Below, one piece after another: positions 10,239 to 22,500 of a DNA stretch of 64,000 nt. Location of the stretch: the NCBI RefSeq assembly GCF_029227915.1, contig NC_079880.1:25723501-25787500 (forward strand), in the 5' to 3' direction. The position numbers were made by a program, and so were the translations under genes. The notes beneath the pieces are model-generated. The model ran no database searches, was not told the DNA's origin, and saw only the letters and a program-made list of their open reading frames with translations. The DNA is from Hydractinia symbiolongicarpus (taxonomy: Eukaryota > Cnidaria > Hydrozoa > Anthoathecata > Hydractiniidae). How positions within the stretch are numbered: the first letter of the stretch is position 1; each line of letters begins with the position of its first letter.

Positions 10239-11266
10239 TTAAAGACTTTTTGCGTATGTCTGCCATACCTCGACACATACGTAAAGCCTTTTCAATGGCT
10301 GGGAACACTCACTCTTTGACAAAGCTGTATTTTGAAGAGCAATATTTAGGATTGACATCACTCTTTCAACAAGATTAGCCCAGCTGTGTCCAGGAGCTGT
10401 TCGTGCGGCTATCAACATATCAAAGATAGGAGATTGAACATTAACATCAAAGACTGAACAAAAATCAAAAACTGAACCTCTGAATATGTGAGTCGGTGGT
10501 TCGAGCCTCCATCTGAGTACACCACATGAATGAGAGGAGGATCGCCGTTTTTTCGAGTAGTGATATTTCCGTAGCGTGACGGTAAGCACTGCTGAGTTGA
10601 AAAACGCAGTCCTTTAGACAAACTTTCACCTGCCCTTGATAAAAGGTTTCGATGATGTGTTCAGGAACATCCATATGCAGTACAACAGATAGTGTGTTAT
10701 GAGCCTTTGCTTTGTACATCGCCTATCGACTTCTTTCCCTAAACACCTGACGAAAGTGCAACCTTGCTCTCCAAAATCTATTTTTGATTTATCATCTATG
10801 CAAAGTAACTTCAGAAAGGTACGTAAGTACTTGAAAAGGACAGCACGGTAGTGTTGATCAATATGTGAGGCTCTCAGTTGCCGTGTTCGGATAGTGAATA
10901 GTATATTTGCTTCGATGTATAGAGCTTTGCTGTATTCGCATAGGCGTTGTTTAGTACAAACGCAAAGAAAACAGTTGTTTTGCTGGGAATATTAGTTCCT
11001 TCTGGGCCTTCTGTAGAAGCCTGTTCTATTATATCACGTATTGATAGGTGGGTACTTAAATGTTCAACGCCATGCCTCCGTTCGTCTGAAGCAGCAGCGA
11101 CTTCCTTAGTCCTTTCCTCCAATTTGTTGAAAAAGACTTTAAAGGTATCATCCGGACGACCTTTATTAAATTTACAAAGATTTGTGATCAGATCGGGATC
11201 CTCAGACAAAATGATTTGTTCTACACGCTCCTCTATAGCTGGATTTTGAGGAGTTGAGGCATCCAT
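10239..11266 (-). pseudogene. DDE-transposase-like repeat gene, broken
   Basis: Starts MDASTPQNPAIEERVEQI at 11266 and stays open to 10874. It then continues through several frames: DDKSKIDFGEQG, QVKVCLKDCVF, S-x-Y-R-H-A-T-E, VVYSDGGSNHRLTYSEVQ, and AARTAPGHSWANLVERVMS. The repeated acidic positions (D-D-K-S-K-I and Y-S-D-G-G) and the S-W-x-N-x-x-E-R-x-M-S block resemble a multicopy ORF family I associate with cnidarian and sponge genomes, probably a DDE-type transposase; I cannot give its superfamily. An in-frame stop and at least three frame changes show decay. Confidence 0.5.
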
Positions 11267-11749
11267 GGTCAAGTCAGAATACAGGGTTCTGAGAATGTGT
11301 TTTAAGATCCCGACCGCTAAAAACGAAAGTGTTTCTTGTTGTTGTTGTTGTAAAATGAGAGCAGCAGTGGTGATCAATTCATTTGTGTGTCTTACCTTAC
11401 TGCCACCAGGATCGTACCTAAATATTGTTAACAGAGACAATGAATACAAGACAATGAATAGCACCATGAAACTGCACGCATTAAAACATAGTATGCACAA
11501 TTTTAACAAACTTTTTTTTATAAAATTTAAATATTACGCTTAGCAGCTTTGAGGTTAAAATCAGGTAGCAGCACTTGGAAAGATAACGTGGGAAGATAAT
11601 GTGCAGGATAATCAGATTTGCAATATGCTTCTTGTGTTTTGGGGTGAAATGAGTGGCTTAGCCATAGTACTGTATCCTGACTTTGTTGTTTCATCAAAAT
11701 GTAAAAATAAGTGGCTTTTTGCAAGTTCTTATGAAAATATCAAATTTTG
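11267..11749. other. No gene beyond an upstream open frame
   Basis: The reading frame of the DDE-like relic stays open upstream to 11509 but encodes only hydrophobic and poly-Gln sequence with no motif; it is probably chance. The rest is AT-rich with nothing recognisable. Confidence 0.35.
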
Positions 11750-12374
11750 ACAAATTATATTTTAGCAAAAGCATGTTGAAAACGTGCTGAGTTGCGTACC
11801 TGCTTTATGATATTATTATAGTAGATTAAGATTTTAAGTTCAAAATATATAAAGGTGTGAAAGATTGGATGGTACTTCTACGATATTGATCATTGTTCTA
11901 TCCAAATCTATTTTTTAACTTATGTCAATTAGACCATTTCTTATACTTAATTTCGACGTATAAACAACACTTTACAAGATATTATACTGTGCAATATGAA
12001 TGGTAAATCCTTGATCAACTACTAACAAAATATCAAGGCCTAAATTTTTAAAAAAAAATCAGAAATGCATTTTCGAATATGCTTTTTTCCAGTGAATAAC
12101 TTCGAGTGCGATTCACAATGTTGCCAAGTTTTAGCTGTTTTATTTTAACATGGATTGACAAAATTAAGAGGTCTGTCATAATAGATCCGTTGTATAAGTC
12201 GTTGTTTCAGTCCACGGCTTACGGAGTAACAATCCTCGTAAAGAGGAAGATTTTGCTTAATCTCGAGAGGGTTGAACCTTTACAAATACTACCGTCTGTC
12301 ATTAGACAAGTATTATCATCACAGATAGCTGTTTTGTCAACTCATCATTCACTTTTTAGAAATATGTAGTGAGA

Positions 12375-12772
12375 TGCCAACATATTATCAAAGCCAGTCC
12401 ACGATCTTTTAAAATTAAAAGCATCGCAACACTGCTAAAGAATTAGTTGGAATAGCACCTAGTGGTTAAATTACATTCGTCTCAGATTTATATGCTGAGG
12501 ATCAAGTGTCAGAAATAACACAAAGGTGTAGGATTTTAAAAACTATTATTACCAGGTTCCCTAATGGCAGACCGAGGCTTCAATATTAATGACCTAAGCT
12601 ACCAGCATTTCCTCTCAGGAAATGTGTCGCTCACCATTCTACCATGACTCGAAAATCAAAGTTTCCTTTGACTGAAGAACTAGAAACCTCACAAATAGCT
12701 TCGGTAAGAATTTCCGTAGAACGGGCGATTGAACGAACAAATAGAACGCTCAGAAGACTAAAACGTCTGTGA
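12375..12772 (+). pseudogene. DDE_Tnp_4 (Harbinger-like) transposase relic
   Basis: Degraded plus-strand translation, in order: NTAKELVGIAPSG, then ITFVSDLYAEDQVSEITQRC, then a frame change to PGSLMADRGFNINDL, then EELETSQIASVRISVERAIE. These match the last third of DDE_Tnp_4 transposases: G-x-x-x-F-V-S-x-L-Y-x-G-x-x-S-D-x-E-I-T, then M-A-D-R-G-F with the second catalytic Asp, then I-A-x-x-R-I-x-V-E-R-A-I with the last acidic residue. Stops and shifts make it non-functional. It sits in DNA inserted into U1. Confidence 0.65.
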
Positions 12773-14702
12773 TTGTAATTAAAACTACTTAGACTATTGC
12801 AAGAAACATTTGAACTGGTATCTACTAATGAGTCATTCGGTATCTGCTTAATGGTATTAATTTGTACCTTTTTGAAATAATTACACTTTTCGTGCGGATA
12901 TGATTTATAATCACAAGAAACAAAGGAAATTTTAAAAGAAATTCCAAATAATCCTCTTTTTCATTATTTATTTATTTTTAAATTAAGGGTATTGTTTAAA
13001 AAAGTTAGTCGTACATAATATTTAGTTGTATATGAAAAATAAAAGTTAAATGTATTCACTTGTAAAAAACCTTTGAACCTGAAATTTACAATTGGATGTT
13101 GCCAGTGTAGGTAACATTTTCTCTTTCCATAATTTCTGGCCTAGCTAAATGATTTGCACGAATAAACTTTTTTTGTATAAATAGTAGAATCAAGTGCTGT
13201 AAAATTACTGATGGTTTAGTTCAGGTTTATGGCAAATAGACATTTCGAATATGGACATCTTACTTCTATTTCTTTATGTTTAGAAATAATGCCATCTGGA
13301 CTACAACCCAGTCATGACTACCTTGAATTTAAAATATAAGTTTGTATTTTTTTATGTTATTGTATTCGTATTTGCATTCCAGTGCTTTCGTCAGCCTTTT
13401 CGCATTTACAGGCTTTTGAAATATAAAGGTCGACTGTTTTCAAAAAAATAAAATTAAAATAAATCAGATGGAGTGGTTAAAAAAAGAGATATTTCAATAC
13501 AGCTAGCTGTATTGTGAACCATACTTTTTTTGAAATTATAATTTTCAGTAAAAATGTTGTGCAAACTCTGTTAGTCACTGTGAGTTATTAGGTTAACATA
13601 AATAAAGCCCAGAAAATCAATCACACGTTACCACCCTTTACAAAAGAGTATTAGGATTCCAGGCGCGTCAAAAATGTGATGCACTACTGGTATTGCCCAG
13701 AGGGTCAATTTTGGTCACACGCGATAGCGAAGTGACCGTATGTGCGTACATCCAGACTTTACCCAGGACCTTTTTTGATTTTTTGTAATAAGTTACTCAT
13801 CAAGATATCCTAAAAACTGACGATTTTGATTGTTTAGAGCAATTTTATTTTCAAATTCAATATATATAGAAAATGAAATGCAAATATCGTATTTTTGACA
13901 TTAATCGCGCTCTATAATTGGGCAAAACATAGGTAGTCATTCAAAATTTGGACAGTGTCAATTATTGTTAAGGAAATGCGCCGTGGGCCATTGTACATAA
14001 TTCGTGATCCTGTTTTTTATTACCAAACGCAACAACGCTGATGATGCAAATTTTTATCCACAAAATAATATCAGCTTTGTTGCCTAGTTATCTGAAAAGA
14101 ATGCTTTAACGCCAAAATGTTTTACGTTGGCGCGGCTCGTCAGCACAATGTTAATTAATTTTAAAAAAGCTGTTGATCATAGAAACGATTTTGCTTGCCA
14201 TGGTTTAAACTAAAATTTTAATTAAAGGTCGGATATAGGTCAAGACTATGTAGAATGTAACAGCTACAGCTGCTTAAAATAAACAAATGATGTTATATGT
14301 TTCTGAAAAAAATAACTTTTCTCAAGAGATTTAGACGATTTTAAAGCGTTTTGAAAGTTGTGCGAAATATTAATATTTTTAGTGCTTAACGGGGATTAGA
14401 TTAACTTCTTTTGCAAAAAAAACAAATATTCAAGCAAAGGGGAAACCAATCGATTTATTGGTGTAATTTCTTTTAATATGGCGAATAATAATTTTTAACA
14501 GTGAAATTTACTCCCCATTGGTATTGTTATGAGAACAACCCTGCGAAGGTCCTTTTTCATTCAAAGCTTTCATTTGAACTACAGACGCGTGAAACCACTG
14601 CAACCGCTTAACTAGACAACCGCCTAAGATATCAATACAATTCTCATGCTGAACGCTAAGTAGAAAAGATGGATGCATACTCTTAGTTTTTGGCATAACT
14701 CG

Positions 14703-14798
14703 ACATGGGATTAAACCAACGCCTTCTGCACTTTCACCGAACGCTCTGCTACATTGTAGCAGAGCGTTCGGTGAAAGTGCAGAAAGTAAATCCCATGA
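14703..14798. repeat. Near-perfect long palindrome
   Basis: Two 30-base arms (14724-14753 and 14755-14784) are exact reverse complements with one spacer base. An outer pair (CATGGGATT at the left, AATCCCATG at the right) adds nine more base pairs after an unpaired gap. U4 has only a weak, different inverted repeat at the corresponding place (about 61900-61950). It could fold into a strong hairpin in single-stranded DNA. Confidence 0.9.
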
Positions 14799-15304
14799 CC
14801 TACTATTTTGTGCGATACATTCGAAATTGTAAGATAATTTCTAACCGTTCTACTTTATCAGGGAAAATCCTACTTGTTACCCCCAGTCTAGTAAAGAAGG
14901 GGAAGTTCGTTTACTTAACTTTTGTGTTCATAAAGAACTTTACATATATGTAAAAAAGGTAATCATGACAAAAGCTCACGAGTATATAAATTTCCTGTTT
15001 TAAATCCTCTTTCATATTTATTATTTAATGTTATTCATTTTGTTATGCTGATATCTGGCAAAAATATAATAGATAATGAACGCCGAATTCATAAAAGAGG
15101 TGGGCACGTTATTGTATTTATTGTATTTTGTAGCCTGTCTATGTTTCCTTGGCACTTACGAAACAAACAAGGATATTTTTGCGTACCAAATTTCAGTTTA
15201 AAAGACATAATAAGTTATAATACTGAAATTCACGAAAAAAATCTAAAGAATTTTATCATGTTTTTCCAAAAGTAAAATTTTATATAGAACTCAACAAGTA
15301 CATG

Positions 15305-15331
15305 AAATACCTCCTATTTTAGGAGGTATTT
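15305..15331. repeat. Perfect 12-bp inverted repeat, U1-specific
   Basis: AAATACCTCCTA and TAGGAGGTATTT separated by TTT. The same place in U2 and U3 reads ATATCTATTTTAGGAACT, which does not pair well, so the perfect arms arose in U1. Confidence 0.8.
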
Positions 15332-15770
15332 TAATATATTTTTTTGTTGTTCCTGCTGTTGTTATTTGAGAAGTTACTAAAAACGTTTTTATAGAGTTTA
15401 GAGATTTTGGGTAACTATTTGTTGTACAAAGCTTTTTTTAGTTATATTCAAACTATTTTTTTTGTCTAGACAAACCTGAATGAAGTATATATTTTTAAAA
15501 AATAAACAGTGGTGTCGTGTTTATCCTTTACCAGCTTGCAAATTGATAATGTAACGCAGACTTAACAAGATACTGATGATGCAAAAGTTGCTCGACAAGT
15601 TTAGTTCGAATATCACTGAGATCAACTAAAAAGTAAATTCAATTAAATTGTAAAATTCATGCAACTTCTTGACAAAAGATTTCCTCGATTACATTGTTAA
15701 AATTTATTTTTATTATATTCTTATAGACAATAATACATTATTACTTTTAGGTAGGTCATTTCGGCATAGA

Positions 15771-15777
15771 TATAAAA
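15771..15777 (+). promoter_or_regulatory. TATA box of gene A1
   Basis: TATAAAA about 76 bases before the ATG, inside a conserved block (ATATAAAA...AAAAGCAATTT...GTCAGCATCAGT) found before every A copy. Confidence 0.55.
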
Positions 15778-15852
15778 CTAAAAGCAATTTTATTGCCAGC
15801 ATCAGTCAGTAAATGAACTGCAGTTGTTTTTATAACGTATGAATATTTCCAA

Positions 15853-16455
15853 ATGTTTCGATCAATGCAAGTAAGGATTGCGTTAATTTTACTTACAACC
15901 TTCCAAGTTTGTTTAAAGGAATGCAGAGGAACCAGTAAACAACGAAACCTGCCACATAAAAGTACCGTACTGTCTCATGCATGTAAGATTATGAATGTTT
16001 TATTTACTTCTTTTTTCAGATATTTTATTTGTTAACATTAGTGTATTCTTTTAGATGCCAAAAAAATGAGTATAGAACTGCGCGGCGGTATAAAAAAATT
16101 AATGAAAGTCCCAAATGCAAAAGGAAATATTCGTAAGTATATGAAATACAAACGTTGTCTTTTAATGGTGGTCAAATAAATCGGTTGCAATTGTCATATC
16201 GTTTTGAAAATGTAAACATTCTGGAAATTCAACAATCACAACGAACTAAACGTGATAAGCGACAACAATATTTAAAACAGAAAACAGATATTACAGAAGT
16301 CGCATTAACAGTACTTGGTAGATTTGCAACAGCTGCAATTAAAACTACTGCAAAAACAAAAGCAACTGAAAAAAGAAAGAGAAGAAAAGCTAGTTCAACT
16401 GCAGTTACTACTGCTGCAAAATCGTCAACTGCAAAGCAAACAGACGCAACACTAA
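15853..16455 (+). pseudogene. Gene A copy 1: secreted Cys/coiled-coil protein, broken
   Basis: Exon 1 is 15853-15982 (donor GTAAGA) and exon 2 starts at 16055 after TTTTAG. The signal peptide MFRSMQVRIALILLTTF is kept. However, an 18-base in-frame deletion removes the W-L-G-C half of the C-K-F-R-K-W-L-G-C motif, leaving a single Cys. Exon 2 then loses frame after PNAKGN, and a further extra base in the Gln-rich part shifts it again. The long Ala/Thr/Lys-rich open frame visible here (to 16505) is only the shifted frame of the Gln repeats. An AATAAA lies at about 16706. Confidence 0.75.
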
Positions 16456-19238
16456 CAAAGCTTGGTTGTAGCGACTGCTGCGTGACAAATGTCAACGGCA
16501 TGTAGTTGTTAAATTATTAATATGTTTTCTTTTCAAAAAGTCAAGTTAATATTCACTAAATTGGATCAGAATTAAACATGTAACAACGCACGTATCTTTT
16601 GTCTGTAACTAATTAATACAGAACATTAATGCTATTATAGCACCACGCAATCCATGCTGGTAATGTATTATGAAGTGTCGTTTATTTAGTTTTAAAGTTT
16701 TCAATAAAGATGTAGACGTTTAAATAATTAATTCAATTTTCAAATTTAATTTTACCTAGTAAAATAACTTTCTACGTTAGGAATGCATTGAGCTGAAGGA
16801 CACTAATTTGTTTCTGATGCTACAAAAGAGTATTCGATGATTTTTTGTGGGGTTTTTTGTGGTATAAAACAAGCAGTTTTCTGTGATGCTGTAATTCTAG
16901 CATTTTCTCTCCTACATAGGATGTTGGTTGGGAAATGTTAAAACATTGTCAGTATTTATCCCTAACAGTTCAACTTCCCTTTATTCCACTAGATGTTGAC
17001 CATTTACAGGAACATCAAATAGTCTCTGGGTTTTCCAAAGACAATGAGTTTGCACAATTAAAGTACTCCAAGGTCGATAATGAGGAACGAATTGCCCATA
17101 GTGGAAACACAGCATGCTTCCGCACTAGACAGACTGACTAGTAACTAATCATAAGAATCGGTTATATCTAGAGTTAGTACTGAAGGATGTATTTAAAATT
17201 AAAACCCTCCTACCTGCTAAAATTATTTGCTATAAAGGAAAACCCTAGCTTTATTTTAACAACTTTAATCGACTTCCCAAGATGAAATCTAAAATGACTT
17301 TCATATTATGATACCGTTAAAAGCAGTCTTAGTACTGAATATGTATTGCACGTTGCACGTGTTACAATTTATAAATAATATTATTGGAGTTAGAATTGAG
17401 TTGACCTTTTTGTAAATAAAGTTTTCTACTGCAATCGCTATCCATAAAAAACATTTTCGTATCTACTACTTTACAAACGTGCCAATTTGACCTACCGATG
17501 GGCTCACAAAACGGTTTTGAACAATCTTTTGACACGAAAAAACGGGACTCTTTTTTGCTCTTGTTAAAGCTTCCCTTCCCTCTTTCTTATTACACAAAAT
17601 ATAAAACTTCCTCTACAAATTACCTTTCCTTAACTTTCCGCAATGGAGGTCAAACCTTTAATTAGTCATAACCATCGTCTTAAGTTTTATTATTATTGCT
17701 TGCTGTTTTGTCACCTCATCCTCACCTTTATCTATTAGTCCCATAGGTCCAGGTATTGGCCGTTAATCGAAACTATCTCTACAAATCTCTATGTATTCCT
17801 TCTAAACGGGAAAATATTAAAACTTTCGTTAGGATTATCCTTATCCTAAGAACTTTTCTTTTACACCACAACTTCATTGCATCAAGAGAAATCTTTTCGA
17901 ACTTTTGGACAAGAGAGTAATCTGATTTCCCCATATTTGTGGATTTTGCACTAAAATCAGGAAAAATCATGCGAGTTATGTTAAATAACTTTTTTTGGCT
18001 GTCACAAACTTTACACCCTAACGAGATAGTGGTAATTTAGAGAAATTTCCTTTTATAACGTACTATAAGTGTGCAAGTTTGATTCAATATGCACAAGTCT
18101 ATCAAAAGGGGGCGGAGTCCGCCCACCCCTCCTGGTTATCATATGTTCAAAAAGCCAAACCGGCTAGGTTTAAGCTGGATGTGTTGTTGAAAGCTTCGCA
18201 AAGAGATGGTTTTAAAATTAAAGAAATGTGATGACCGTGTTGTATCATTGACAGAAGGAGATGCCGTTGTAGTTGTTCTTAATTTAGAGATGTACTGGTT
18301 CTTTCCAGATACATACGCGCTAATTTTTTTAATGTAAATTACACACGTTTTAATGTAATATCTCTGTTTTGTTTGTTTTATGTTATTCTAAAGCGTTTAT
18401 CTAGATTTTACTTCATTACATTATTTGCATCGTCATGGGAATAAGAACTAATTTTAATAAAGGTCGTGTCATAATGACTTTATTATCTCGAACAGCAGAA
18501 GTCTTTCTGCTTTACTATAGTAAAAAATATCCAGCTAGTTTTCTCGTGATTTCTACAAAATACCATCCCATCATTCATTTCATATTTCTAAACTCGCCTA
18601 AAAATATGTGTTTCACAGTTAAAAAATCAAACATGTCATCATACCACAATAAGACTTCTAATCAAGAAATCTTACTCTCTTATGATTCCACCCTAGTTAA
18701 CATGGCGCTTATTGCTTCTAAAATATTCTTTTGTTTTTGTTTCTTTTTACTGCAACGTCATTGCAATGATAAACTTAGTTAAACTTCAGAAATAACTTGA
18801 AATTAAATAATCATACTGATGTAATTACCCTAAACAGCAGCAATATTGTGTGTTAATATAATGGCATTGACATTTTAAAATCTATATTAACATTAGAAAT
18901 AGAGGCGAATAAAAAGATATGAGAGACCTGCCTTTGGCTACATAATTTATCTACGCCCTCCTTCAGTAAAAACAGGAAAAACCATTGTTTTACTTAGGCA
19001 ATTTGGCATTCATAGAGAGTTAGGAATTGATATACAACAAACGGCAACTTGCGATAATGCTACTAAATACACTGAGCAAATAAAATGTAATTAGAAATAT
19101 ATTAAATTGATTTTAAGAACTTACAGAGATAGATTGACATATAATATTACAAGCAAATAAGTTAATTATTTAAGATTTTCGATTTTTATAAAACTTAAGA
19201 ACCGAGTGCAATGCATGTAAGGTTTCAATTAGATTAAT

Positions 19239-19933
19239 CTAATTGTTTTGTTGGTATTGTAGTTGCAGTTTCTCTATTTGACGTTGTTGTAAAAGAAGGA
19301 ACTGCAGTTCAAGTAATTTTTCTTTTCTGTCTTTCTTTAATTGCTTTTGTTTTTGCAGAAGTTGCAACATCATTTGCTGTAGTTCCACTAGGGATTTTTG
19401 TTTTTGTTCTTCTTTCTGCAGCTTCTGCTGTTGTTTTCTTTTTCCTTCTTGGCGCAGTAATTGCTCCTGTTGTTGCTTTAGTATTTGTTCCTGTAGTAGC
19501 TGTAATTGCTGTTGATCCTTTCCCCGTTTCTCTGTAGCGCCTATAATTCTCGACTCTCGCAACCAGTTTATGTTACCACTCTTTATTTGGTCTTGCTTGT
19601 CCTCTAGGTTGTGCTTCTTTTTATTTCGTTTTCTCAGCAACTCTATGATACCATGGTAAAGTTTTACAATGCTTACTTTTTTAGCATCTGAAAAATAAAA
19701 ATACCATTGATGATTAACCTAGCTAAAAGATTGAAAAAGTCAAACTCACCAAACTATATTAAATGAAAAGACTCCAGTGGATAATTTTTCTTACCCGTGT
19801 CCGAAGGTGTTTTAACTTTAACTTCTTCTTCGCTAGAACATCCTGACCATCTTCGATATTTACAATCCATTGAACTTACTTTAACGGTGATCAATAAAAA
19901 TGACAAAAATATAATTTGCGTTGATAGAAACAT
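19239..19933 (-). CDS. Gene B copy 1: secreted protein with C-x(7)-C motif and Gln-rich coiled coil
   Basis: Two exons. Exon 1 (19795-19933) encodes a signal peptide (MFLSTQIIFLSFLLITVKVSS) cut before the DCKYRRWSGCSSEEE region. The intron (19688-19794) runs from GTAAGA to TTTCAG in phase 1. Exon 2 (19239-19687) begins DAKKVSIVKLYHGIIELLRK and ends in about 110 residues of Gln/Leu/Lys heptads (QLLQKQKQLKKDRKEKLLEL), a coiled coil. The predicted protein has 195 residues and no stops. It is paralogous to gene A: same exon phase, same Cys motif position, same A-K-K-x-S start of exon 2 and similar coiled coil. It is probably secreted and oligomeric, with the two Cys forming a small disulfide loop. 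I do not recognise the family. An upstream frame extends the N-terminus from a TTG, but the signal peptide favours this ATG. Confidence 0.7.
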
Positions 19934-20211
19934 TTCTTTTTTAAAAAACAAAACCTTACAAGTGAGGTTTATTCAACGACTGATTTGTACTTTCAAATTG
20001 GTTTCGGCTTTTATGCGAATTTCGGTAGCAACATATTCAAGAGCCATTTATTTTACATAACAACTTTTGTATCTGCAGCGTGCATTTTTATAATTACTTT
20101 TAATGCGATTAGATCCTCCCCTCACGTAGGCAGAATTTCAATTGAGCGCATCGGAATAATATCATACTTCTTAAAACAGGAAGTCACAAAGATTGACAAT
20201 TCACCATTAGC

Positions 20212-20259
20212 GACACATGACGATAATTATCGAAACTTACGATAATTACGGCATGTGTC
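20212..20259. repeat. Inverted repeat upstream of gene B
   Basis: GACACATGACGATAATTATC against the complement of GATAATTACGGCATGTGTC, about 20-bp arms with one bulge. It lies about 280 bp upstream of gene B1 and is kept in U3 (58236-58284) and, weaker, in U2 (about 30556-30606). It could be a short foldback element or a protein-binding site. Confidence 0.7.
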
Positions 20260-21560
20260 ACTAGTGCCCGTAATTGCTGGAGGTTTATACCGTAATATTC
20301 TTTAACTTCTTTTTTTTTAATTGAAATGAAAAACAAAATTACTTCTCAATATCGACATGAAATGTGCGTCATCACAGTTTAGTGTATACTATTTTTATAT
20401 TCGTTTTTAAATTTAGAACATGTCTATGTTTATTTAGAACATGTCTATGTTTATTTTAAAAAATCATCAGCTGTTTGCTCTGGACACATAATTGCTTAAA
20501 GAAAACACATATAAAAAAGCTTCTTTTAGAAATTCAGTGTCAGAAATTTACTGACGTCATTTCCCTATTCGATGCTGTTTTTCTTCTTATTTTTCAACCC
20601 CAAATAAACTTTGCACGACACAATTATATTGTTTGAATTGGACATGCTTGTGAGGAAAGTCGTGCCTAAAAACGGCGTCAAAATGTAATATTTTTTCTTT
20701 ACTTTATAAGATTAGGTTCCAAATTCAAAGAAAGTAAATATACAATAATATAAATAGATTTTCATAAATATTTCATAAACATAAAAATAGTTAAAGCCTC
20801 AAAAAAGGATAAAAATGGCTGAAAAAAAATGCTATCAAAAAATTTATTTTTGATAAATAAAATAGGGAAGTCAGCCTACTTCTTTTTTTACTATCAATAA
20901 TTATTTTATAATTGGTATCACCATGAGAAATGATTTGAGCAATAAAAATGTGAAGTATAGAAGGATTACAAACAGGAACCTTATATGTTTCGTCAGCACT
21001 TATTCCATTGCGCGTTTTTATATACTTATAACAAAGTTTGGAAAAGTTTCAATTCTAAAAGAAACGTGTAAAAGCCTATTTTATCGAACACTGGATGTTT
21101 GTCGTGTGAACAATTTTTCCCGTCCTTTATCTAACAAAATCATATTGTTGTTTCTGTAAAATCCTTTAAATTATCTTGGAACTGAATTTCGCATGTTAAA
21201 ATGCTTTTTTCGTTGCCAATGTGTAAGTACTAGCTGGTTGTAAACACGAGATTGCTGTTATGATTTCTACTGCCATAATACAGAAAACACACCAGTTTTT
21301 TCCCCTTTTTCCTTTCCTTTGTCTGTTTATTTATTTTTATTTTCCTTGTCAATAATTTATGTGTTTTTAAGTTATGCTGTGTAACTAACTTCGTTGTTTC
21401 ACGTACCTTTTTGTCTTTTTTGAGACAGTTTATTACAATTACCACGACAATATTTAATTATTAAGAAAGAAATTTCAAGTAGAGAAGTTACTAGGTGCAA
21501 CCGAAACAGCTAGCTGTGATTATAACTCGTGACTATTTTTATCCTTATAGTTCTTACTAA

Positions 21561-21711
21561 AACTTTCCTTCTTTACCATGGTTATCTACTGCATCGGAAT
21601 GGGAAAAATGAATTGTCTTAGACCAACATCCTATATCCTTTGATTTCTTCGGTTTCTCGCTGACACGCCACGCTTAGACGTGTAGGCGAAGAAGGCACCT
21701 TTGTCACGAGG
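21561..21711. ncRNA. Candidate structured RNA block, copy 1
   Basis: A conserved block of about 150 bp near the end of each unit. On the plus strand it contains a two-tier stem: TTCTTCG (21645-21651) pairs with CGAAGAA (21687-21693), and inside it ACACG (21663-21667) pairs with CGTGT (21679-21683). The four copies differ at only a few bases, while neighbouring DNA in U2 diverges much more. The 21-codon plus-strand ORF (from the ATG at about 21578) is not kept in U2. It does not match snRNA, SRP, RNase P, U3 or tRNA sequences as I know them. Strand of transcription is unknown. Confidence 0.45.
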
Positions 21712-22429
21712 ATTGACTGAATGACTGTGATGAAAATGCATATTCCATTGTGCAATAAATAAACTAATTTTTATTTTGCTTTTATAAATCTGAATTATAA
21801 AATAATATGTATTTTATGTCAACCTCATAACGTTATGAAGGACACCACCGTCCTATATTAGTGCTGTATATATAAGAATGTGAAGTAAAATTAACATTAC
21901 AAGGTATTTACACGTTCCATTTCAAGTTGGTCATTTAAGTGACTTAAATATATGCTATTTTAATGAGTTTAGAGCCACTTCTGTGAAGCCAATCAGTAAC
22001 GCGCATTTTTTTTTCAATTTACTTAGTAACTTAGTAAGATTCAAATTTATCGCATGCGCTGAAGGCACTGTGTTTGTAGGTGTATAAAATTTGCTACCAA
22101 AGCTAGCATTTCATCCGGAAGAAATTATAAGACGAATTTGTCACGGAGATCGTAGTTTTTAGGAGATTTTAGTCACGTTTGTCTTTCTTCTAAACAGAAT
22201 TTTAGACCCATCACAGCTTCCGGACGCTCTCATTCTCTTCTACGGATTACGATCTTAATTCAATAAATCGAGGATGATTGTAAAAACATTCCGACACATT
22301 CCTCACGTGCTAATGATAAAGTTTTTTTAAGTAAGTGATAAAAAGTAAATTGAATTAAAAGATTTTGTCGATTACATTGTTAAAATTCATTTTCATTATA
22401 TTCTTATAGACAATAATACATTATTATTT

Positions 22430-22500
22430 TTAGGTAGGTTATTTTCGTACAGATGTAAAACCAAAAGCAATTTTAGTGTCAGCATCATTGAACTGCAGTT
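22430..22500 (+). promoter_or_regulatory. Orphan copy of the gene A promoter (U1 end)
   Basis: Matches the block that precedes every gene A ATG (TTTTTAGGTAGGTTATTTTC, AGATGTAAAACCAAAAGCAA, GTCAGCATCA) but no signal-peptide exon follows. The TATA box is mutated to TGTAAAA here. A sister copy in U3 keeps TATAAAA. Confidence 0.5.

Noticed and set aside
10485-10530. GGTTCGAGCCTCC resembling a Pol III B box
   Set aside because: It lies inside the translated SDGGSNHR block of the DDE-like relic, and no A box or cloverleaf fits.
18435-18782. 115-codon plus ORF with a 117-codon relative at 56263-56616
   Set aside because: Differences between the two copies are mostly amino-acid changing (about twelve against six silent), and the U2 copy near 28.4 kb is broken. 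No purifying selection; treated as repeat sequence.
20923-21159. 78-codon ORF also at 58927-59163
   Set aside because: Identity only reflects near-identical U1 and U3 DNA; the more diverged U2 copy is frameshifted at once.
21230-21445. 71-codon minus ORF repeated at 59234-59449
   Set aside because: Translated AT-rich repeat, low complexity and Lys-rich, not kept in U2 or in the truncated unit.
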